NCBI RefSeq assembly: GCF_036670025.1
Contig: NZ_CP137640.1
Span: 96,001-160,000, forward strand
Length of the DNA: 64,000 nucleotides
Origin: Bacillus_BD oryzisoli
GTDB lineage: Bacteria > Bacillota > Bacilli > Bacillales > Cytobacillaceae
Reading direction: 5' to 3'
In this document: positions 58,778-64,000 of the stretch, in pieces
Layout: each line of letters opens with the position of its first letter
How positions within the stretch are numbered: the first letter of the stretch is position 1
The notes under the pieces: generated by a model
What the model was told of the DNA's origin: nothing
Seen by the model: only the letters and a program-made list of their open reading frames with translations
The model's database searches: none
Made by a program: the position numbers and the translations under genes

Positions 58778-61159
58778 ATGAGCAAGGAGGATATCGCTGA
58801 AAAGTTACATCAGTTTACAGAATTTTTAAACCTTTCAAATCTATTTTCAGATATGTTTCGTTGGCTTGGTTGGGTAATAGCGGTTGGTTTATCAATGCTA
58901 GTTGATGGTTTGGAGGCCATTATTAATGAGGTTTTACTGGTCAAAGCACTCTTTGAAAATCCCGAATATGTAAATTTCGTAAATAGCCTCAGACCACTGT
59001 TTTCTGTACTTTTAGCCGTTAGTTTACTCATTATAGGCTACCAGTTAATATTCCATAAAAAAACGAATAGAGAAGCGCTTGTGTTCAACTTAGTAGTAGC
59101 TTTATTTATCGTCACAACGCTTACTACCGCAACCAATAAAGTCAATGATTTTACAGATGAAGCGATTGAAACGCTTCAAGTTGATTCTCTTTATGGTGGC
59201 GAGGAAAATGGGACAATCGGTCAAGCTATTTTAAAAAACAATTTAACTGATGTTGTATTGCTAGATAAAAAAGGTTGGTCCACAACTGAACTGGAAATAG
59301 AGAATACAATACAGTTTCAATATATCCCTAGTATTGATATTCGAGAAAAATTAGACCCTGATTCTGATAATTATCAATTAAGTAGCGACGGTAAGGAGAT
59401 CGCTCGAAATAAGATTGCTTGGAACGCTGACACGAGTGAGGCAAGTTTGATAGAGCTAGATCAGGGTGGTCTTGCTGATTGGGATAACGAATTTTACTAT
59501 CGTTACCACGTAGATTGGTTTACATTGCTTACAACACTTGTGGTTATCGGCTTTACGTTATTCTCAATCTCCTATAAGTTGGCTCGTCTATCGTTTGAAC
59601 TAGCCTTTAATAACTTATTAGCGACTATCATTGCACCAGTTGATATACATGAAGGACAAAAAACAAAAAAGATATTACAGGACATCATCAGCATTTTTAC
59701 CGTCATTATTATGATTTTCCTTTCCATGAAAATTTACATGGTAGGTGTGGAATTTTTAGAAGAAAATTTAAGCGGCTTAGCGTATTTAATAGCATTAATT
59801 GGCTTTAGTGTGGCTTTAATTGATGGTCCTAATATTGTTGAAAGACTATTCGGCATTGATGCGGGCGTGAAATCTGGTTGGAATGTGCTTGCAGGGGCTT
59901 ACGCTACTTACAAAGGGGCAAAAAGCTTAGCTGGTGGTGTTGCGAATTTGGCTAAAGGTACGACTAACTTAGCAAGTAAATTAGGTGGTAATAATGGCAA
60001 CGGCAACGTTGAGGCAACTAAAAAACCAAGTTATGGGCGATCACCGTTATCAAAAGTGCAACACCCTTCACCTTTTTCTAGTAACGATTCTAAAAATCCA
60101 TTAGAGAACAAAGGAATTGGGGCACAAGCTGATACTGAATTAATGGCGAATGCGACAAGTGGGGACAACGAGCATAGTCAAGGTGAAAGCATGTTGAAAG
60201 GTTTGCCACAATCCAAAAAGACAAGGGTTGAAGGCAACCTTTCGGAAGGTGTTTCGAATACTTCGCAACCTCCGAATACCTCACAACTTCCGAATGTGCT
60301 TGAAATGACTACTGGTGAACATTCGGAACATGCAAATGCTACTTCACAAGCGGTTGCGAATAAGCAATTACAAGCTAGTCGTCAAGGAATGGTTATTACA
60401 AGTGTTGAAGGTAACGACAACAACACAACTACAAATCAAGGTGACTTGTTACCGGTAAAACAAACTGGTATAGAAACACCTTCGCTAGAAGGAAGTGAAG
60501 GTGATCTGCAATCAACTGAAAACAAATCATTACAAGCAAACGCTGGAAAACGTCTGCAAGTAAATCGTCAAACTACACTTGCGACAAATGTTGAAGGTAT
60601 CGAAAACCTTTCCTCTACAAGTCAAGGCGGTGTATTATCAGCGACAAATATTGATATAACACAAACCCAAATAGAAGGGCAATTATCAAATGTAAGTGAA
60701 CAATTAGCAGTTCAATCTAGCATTGATAAAAATGTAATACTTGAGCGGCAAACAAGCGTTAATTCTTCTCTAGCGACAAATGAAAATGTAATTAGCGGAA
60801 GTCAAAACATTATGACCAGTGGTGCAAATGTAATTGATTTTATTTCCTCCGATGCTGTGACTGGAGAGGGTAGTAACTTAACTACAACGAGTGCAACTTT
60901 ACAACAACAAGTAACAGAAACAGGTACTCACGATAAAACAATTCAGCTAGAAAAAACAACAATCATGAATGAAAATGTTTCTACAATTGAACAAAGTTCT
61001 GATTTACAAACAAACGTGAATGAAGAGGATCAATCATTTGTTATCCAACAAAATGAAGGTTATATGCTCAATCGTACAAGTAAAACTGAACGCCTACAAC
61101 GAATAAAGCAGAATGGGAAAATAAGCGTGAAAGAGGTGGAATATATCAATGAACGTTAA
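58778..61159 (+). CDS. VirB6/TrbL-like membrane protein with repeat-rich tail
   Basis: The 793-residue product has an N-terminal half with about six predicted membrane helices (near 28-50, 70-92, 100-116, 245-268, 305-325 and 330-350), as in VirB6/TrbL-type channel proteins of Gram-positive conjugation systems. The second half (from about residue 385) is polar, rich in S, T, N and Q, and has at least two diverged copies of a 62-residue unit, for example KQLQASRQ (529-536) and KRLQVNRQ (591-598). It follows the lipoprotein gene by 11 bases. It overlaps the next gene by 11 bases. Family assignment comes from topology and context. Confidence 0.65.
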   Translation: MSKEDIAEKLHQFTEFLNLSNLFSDMFRWLGWVIAVGLSMLVDGLEAIINEVLLVKALFENPEYVNFVNSLRPLFSVLLAVSLLIIGYQLIFHKKTNREALVFNLVVALFIVTTLTTATNKVNDFTDEAIETLQVDSLYGGEENGTIGQAILKNNLTDVVLLDKKGWSTTELEIENTIQFQYIPSIDIREKLDPDSDNYQLSSDGKEIARNKIAWNADTSEASLIELDQGGLADWDNEFYYRYHVDWFTLLTTLVVIGFTLFSISYKLARLSFELAFNNLLATIIAPVDIHEGQKTKKILQDIISIFTVIIMIFLSMKIYMVGVEFLEENLSGLAYLIALIGFSVALIDGPNIVERLFGIDAGVKSGWNVLAGAYATYKGAKSLAGGVANLAKGTTNLASKLGGNNGNGNVEATKKPSYGRSPLSKVQHPSPFSSNDSKNPLENKGIGAQADTELMANATSGDNEHSQGESMLKGLPQSKKTRVEGNLSEGVSNTSQPPNTSQLPNVLEMTTGEHSEHANATSQAVANKQLQASRQGMVITSVEGNDNNTTTNQGDLLPVKQTGIETPSLEGSEGDLQSTENKSLQANAGKRLQVNRQTTLATNVEGIENLSSTSQGGVLSATNIDITQTQIEGQLSNVSEQLAVQSSIDKNVILERQTSVNSSLATNENVISGSQNIMTSGANVIDFISSDAVTGEGSNLTTTSATLQQQVTETGTHDKTIQLEKTTIMNENVSTIEQSSDLQTNVNEEDQSFVIQQNEGYMLNRTSKTERLQRIKQNGKISVKEVEYINER

Positions 61160-61562
61160 GAAAAAAGAAATTCGTGTAAGGTTACGTGATGAAAACCATG
61201 AATACCTAGAGGAATATAAAGTGGAGCATGGCATTTCTACATTAGGTGCTTCAATAGATAACATCATCGATCAGTATAAAATTTTAAATAAACGTATGTT
61301 TGACTTAACTGTTATATCAAAATTGGTCGCTCACGAAGTAAAAGGTGGCATGCAAAATGAATTAAAAAAGATGTTGCTAGCGATTAATCATACTGATTAC
61401 AATACACAAGTTTTAATTGAGTTGCTTCAAGGCTTTATCGTTGCTGATAACAAAGAAACACTCACAACAACAGACCTTTTTAAACCTCCATTTTTAAATG
61501 AAGCTGAACAGGCAGTAAAGCAAAAAATTGAAGCACAAAAGATAAAAAATCATTCAAAATAG
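61149..61562 (+). CDS. Small protein with a ribbon-helix-helix-like start
   Basis: The 137-residue product begins with KKKEIRVRLRDENHEYLEEYKVEHGISTLGASIDNIIDQY, a pattern like the ribbon-helix-helix domain of small DNA-binding proteins (a short basic strand and two helices). The rest is helical and not recognized. It overlaps the VirB6-like gene by 11 bases, so it belongs to the same operon. Proteins of this kind often bind oriT DNA, and an inverted-repeat-rich stretch follows directly. Confidence 0.6.
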   Translation: MNVKKKEIRVRLRDENHEYLEEYKVEHGISTLGASIDNIIDQYKILNKRMFDLTVISKLVAHEVKGGMQNELKKMLLAINHTDYNTQVLIELLQGFIVADNKETLTTTDLFKPPFLNEAEQAVKQKIEAQKIKNHSK

Positions 61563-61596
61563 GTATTTTAAAAAATAAGCAATAAGAAAAAATGCA

Positions 61597-61747
61597 TCCG
61601 CAAAGTTGTGGAATTAATTATAAAAGTCGTACACAATTTTGCGGAATTACTTTAAAAATAGGTACGTAAAATTGTGGAAGTGCTTTAATAAAGCGCAAGC
61701 ATGAAAACACTAGGCTCTGCCTAGTCTTGCTACGAAAGTGCAAGCAC
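61597..61747. other. Inverted-repeat-rich stretch, candidate oriT or operator region
   Basis: This 279-base gap has no gene. TCCGCAAAGTTGTG (61597-61610) and CACAATTTTGCGGA (61632-61645) form a 14-base inverted repeat with one mismatch, and a third related copy, ACGTAAAATTGTGGAA, lies at 61664-61679. After these come GCTTTAATAAAGC (61682-61694), ACTAGGC-TCT-GCCTAGT (61709-61725) and GTGCAAGCAC (61738-61747). Repeated sites next to small hairpins and between two small DNA-binding-type genes are what an oriT looks like, but no known nic sequence was matched. Confidence 0.5.
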
Positions 61748-61841
61748 GTTTCCCTTATGCTCTTCTAACTAATTTCAGGTTGCTTAAAAATTTTGTGTTT
61801 CAAAAATCCAAAATAATTTACTAGAAAAAAGAGGTGTATTT

Positions 61842-62090
61842 ATGGATATTAACGTGAGGAATGTTGAGCCTGTTGCAGTGAAAAAATTGGATGAACTTGC
61901 AAAAGCAAAGGGTATGAGTAGAAGTCAGTATGTACGTGAAATGATTGAGAGTTTTACATTTCTCTCCATGCGAGATGGAATTGTTGACCGATTAGAATAC
62001 CAACTTGATCTAAATACACTTGCAATGAAACGTTACTCAGATTCAATTGATGAATTAGTTGCAGTGATAAAAGAATTGATTGCTGAATAA
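61842..62090 (+). CDS. Ribbon-helix-helix DNA-binding protein
   Basis: The 82-residue product MDINVRNVEPVAVKKLDELAKAKGMSRSQYVREMIESF has the classic CopG/Arc ribbon-helix-helix: a strand, then helices with the GMSRSQYVRE turn, and a C-terminal coiled helix. Such proteins act as plasmid copy control repressors or as accessory factors of relaxases at oriT. A GAGGTG site precedes the ATG. It stands right after the inverted-repeat stretch, a likely binding site. Confidence 0.8.
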   Translation: MDINVRNVEPVAVKKLDELAKAKGMSRSQYVREMIESFTFLSMRDGIVDRLEYQLDLNTLAMKRYSDSIDELVAVIKELIAE

Positions 62091-62153
62091 AAATAGAAAC
62101 GGCTGTTGTACATGTTGCTTTAAAATAATTTTAAACCGTTTATAAAAAAGGAA

Positions 62154-62198
62154 AACCGAAATTCCCCATCTCAATAAAGAAGGTATTTCAGTTTTTTT
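62154..62198 (+). terminator. Possible terminator after the ribbon-helix-helix gene
   Basis: GAAAT and ATTTC, extended by further pairs, enclose a 22-base loop and are followed by seven T residues. The stem is weak, so this is moderate. Confidence 0.45.
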
Positions 62199-62417
62199 GT
62201 GGAATGGGAACATTTTAAGTGAGTGATAATAGCGTTATTCAAGAATAACCCGATTGTGTAATAAGATTTCCGAACGCAGCGGATATTCATGTTAATATCG
62301 ATAAAAGATTTTGATCAAATGTACTTACCCCGTACTTAAATTTAGTACGGGGTTATGCTTATTGAGCCAAAATAATTAAATAAATTTATTTTCATTTTAT
62401 ACTGAAAACTAGATTGG
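62199..62417. other. Gap between convergent element genes
   Basis: No gene is seen here. A 10-base inverted repeat ACCCCGTACT/AGTACGGGGT (62327-62336 and 62344-62353) lies between the rightward genes and the leftward helicase gene. It has no T tract on either strand. Confidence 0.5.
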
Positions 62418-64000
62418 TTATAGAATCAAAATCTCTTCTTCACTTGCAAATTCATTATTTATAAAAAACTCTTTTACTCTTTGCTGATTGGCTGTATAGA
62501 TAATTAAAACTAAAGATTTAATTGCTCGACTACATGCTACATAAAATAATCTGTTTGTTTTATGTAAAGTTGTCTCCTTACCTTGAGCTTCATTATCTAT
62601 ATCTTTTGCTGACTTCTTTTTTACACCAAATAATTTCTCATAACTAAATAGATTACCTTTAGCACTATAATCATCGATAATTACTTGAACGTGATTATAT
62701 TCCAATCCTTTTGAACCTTGTTGTGTAATGATATCCGAAACCCCATCATTATACTTATAAAAACTCACTAACTCTCTAAAATCGACTTCGGAAGCAAATT
62801 TCCAACCAGTTTCTTCTTGAAAATCATCTTTAAGCTTTGCTGGAACGTCAAATAAATTAGATTTAAGTATTGCTTCACATACATTCCCTACAGAAATGTC
62901 ATCATTAAATGTTTCTAAAAGCTTTTTAAAATCATTTCCTATATTCCCCAATATTCTATAAGCATCGGTATTTTTTTGATTTAATTCTTCAAATCTGTTA
63001 CTATTAATCTTCAATATTCGATGTAAATTAAAATCATCGTTTGCTTTCCAAGCTAAATACAATGGTATAACTATTTGTTTGAAAAATGTATGCTCTCTAG
63101 AATCTCCATCCATTGCTCTATCTGTATCTTTACTAGATTTAAATGCATCAAATAACTTTAAAAAGTTATTCCTTTCTGCTGCCAATCTATGTTCTAATAC
63201 CAATTTATAAGGACTATACTCACTGTCAATATTTTCATTTACAACATGTGTCCTGATCTTTATCAGTATATCCTCTTCAACCTTGTTTCTTGGTGATTCG
63301 TGATTAACAAGGCATATTCGAAGTAATCCTTTATTTACTCTGTCTTCAGTACAAACTTCTTGTTCCAAATTATCAATATTTGTTCTAAGATTGTTTGTAA
63401 ATTTTACTATCCTTCCATAACTTCTCCAGTTCACCTTCTTTTCTGGCATTTCTAATCCATTTAATGACTGAATCAAATCGGCTTTTCCATCCAAATAAAC
63501 CCTTTGCATTATGTCTCCAAAGAGACCTAAACAAATTTTGTTATTTCTATTCAATTTCAAAAAAGCCTCTAATACTTCTTTATTTGTATCCTGACACTCA
63601 TCAATTAAAATAATCGGATACTTATAGCACACAAGTTTCCTAAACAATTCATTTGAATCCAAAAGAAAGCAGAATAATTTTAACACTTCTGAGTGAGTTA
63701 AAGATCCTTTTTCATTTATCGAACTCTCTGGGGAATAATTAAAAATCTGTTTTCCTTCAAGTTCACTTTTTTTTAGATAAAGAGAATTCAATTTGGCTTC
63801 TTGGGATTTTGTTAATTTTTCCTTAGAGATATAAGTATCTATTTCTTTATCACAAAAAAGAAGTAATGCTTCTTTAATATTACGGTTATACCCTTTTATT
63901 AAATTCCATACGTAACTATGAATTGTTGAAATATCAAACAATATATTTTCGGGAGTTCGAGAAATTATTTCTTCACTAGCAACTTTTGTGTATGTTATAA
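62418..64000 (-). CDS. UvrD-family (SF1A) helicase, 5' end outside the window; GajB-like
   Basis: The frame is open to the window edge: upstream of the first possible TTG start it still reads ITYTKVASEEIISRTPENI, which fits motif Ia of UvrD helicases, so the Walker A motif lies beyond 64000. Visible motifs are STIHSYVW (Ib), IILIDECQDTN (Walker B, II), LFGDIMQRVY (III), NWRSYGRIVKFTNNLR (IV), ITQQGSKGLEYNHVQVIIDD (V) and NRLFYVACSRAIKSLVLIIY (VI). This layout resembles stand-alone UvrD-like helicases of defence systems such as GajB of Gabija. The gene is on the opposite strand to the transfer genes and looks strongly AT-rich. A partner nuclease would be upstream, outside the window. Confidence 0.85.
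   Translation of the reverse strand, partial: ITYTKVASEEIISRTPENILFDISTIHSYVWNLIKGYNRNIKEALLLFCDKEIDTYISKEKLTKSQEAKLNSLYLKKSELEGKQIFNYSPESSINEKGSLTHSEVLKLFCFLLDSNELFRKLVCYKYPIILIDECQDTNKEVLEAFLKLNRNNKICLGLFGDIMQRVYLDGKADLIQSLNGLEMPEKKVNWRSYGRIVKFTNNLRTNIDNLEQEVCTEDRVNKGLLRICLVNHESPRNKVEEDILIKIRTHVVNENIDSEYSPYKLVLEHRLAAERNNFLKLFDAFKSSKDTDRAMDGDSREHTFFKQIVIPLYLAWKANDDFNLHRILKINSNRFEELNQKNTDAYRILGNIGNDFKKLLETFNDDISVGNVCEAILKSNLFDVPAKLKDDFQEETGWKFASEVDFRELVSFYKYNDGVSDIITQQGSKGLEYNHVQVIIDDYSAKGNLFSYEKLFGVKKKSAKDIDNEAQGKETTLHKTNRLFYVACSRAIKSLVLIIYTANQQRVKEFFINNEFASEEEILIL

Larger units (their letters stand above)
53245..64000 (+). mobile_element. Integrated element after rpsI (left part; right end outside the window)
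   Basis: A tyrosine integrase facing rpsI, an excisionase-like gene, a repressor with operators, a replication-type ATPase with iterons, conjugation-type membrane genes and a defence-type helicase replace the chromosomal genes that normally follow rpsI in Bacillus. The left attachment site should lie at the 3' end of rpsI or just after it. No second copy of the rpsI end is seen up to 64000, so the right end lies beyond the window. The left boundary given is approximate. Confidence 0.85.

Noticed and set aside
62327..62353. ACCCCGTACT/AGTACGGGGT as a bidirectional terminator
   Set aside because: The stem is strong, but no T tract follows on either strand, so termination is not supported.

Overview
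This window comes from a low-GC Gram-positive bacterium of the family Bacillaceae (Bacillus or a close relative). The gene order from the rRNA operon end through ctsR-mcsA-mcsB-clpC-radA-disA, ispD-ispF-gltX-cysE-cysS, sigH, secE-nusG, rpoB-rpoC, the S10-spc-alpha ribosomal clusters and ecfA1-ecfA2-ecfT-truA-rplM-rpsI is the one known from Bacillus subtilis, and the proteins are close matches to remembered B. subtilis sequences. No database search was possible, so family calls rest on motif and sequence recognition.

Layout. 1-372: 3' end of a 23S rRNA, a 5S rRNA and two terminators. 473-5230: class III heat-shock operon with a CtsR operator, a sigma-A promoter and a probable sigma-B promoter. 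5231-9176: radA, disA and a membrane PIN/TRAM protein. 9205-16114: isoprenoid genes ispD/ispF, gltX, then a cysteine T-box leader controlling cysE, cysS, mini-RNase III, rlmB and rae1. A 119-base palindromic Bacillaceae repeat lies between the T-box terminator and cysE. 16122-20695: sigH, rpmG, secE, nusG and the L11-L1-L10-L12 genes with several leader structures. 20781-33936: an RsmC-like methylase, rpoB, rpoC, the L7Ae-like rplGB, rpsL, rpsG, fusA and tuf. 34076-48468: the S10-spc-alpha supercluster, about 30 genes on one strand. 48961-53302: ECF transporter ATPases and T component, truA, rplM, rpsI.

Two departures from the standard map stand out. First, the methionine aminopeptidase gene map, normally between adk and infA, is reduced to a 46-codon remnant that keeps the first few codons and an internal stretch but lacks most of the enzyme and its catalytic residues. 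Second, a mobile element has entered just after rpsI. It starts with a tyrosine integrase facing rpsI and continues beyond the right edge of the window.

The element (about 53.3 kb to beyond 64.0 kb) carries the integrase, a divergently transcribed repressor with its own operators, an excisionase-like protein, a DUF927-type ATPase followed by a cluster of short iterated repeats that looks like a replication origin, a small lipoprotein, a large VirB6/TrbL-like membrane protein with 62-residue repeats in its tail, two small DNA-binding-type proteins around an inverted-repeat-rich oriT-like stretch, and on the opposite strand a UvrD-family helicase cut by the window edge. The helicase resembles those of anti-phage cassettes such as Gabija (GajB); its partner would lie beyond the edge. 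No relaxase, VirB4 or VirD4 gene is visible here. The element is therefore either an integrative conjugative element seen only in part or a mobilizable, possibly replicating, defence-carrying island.
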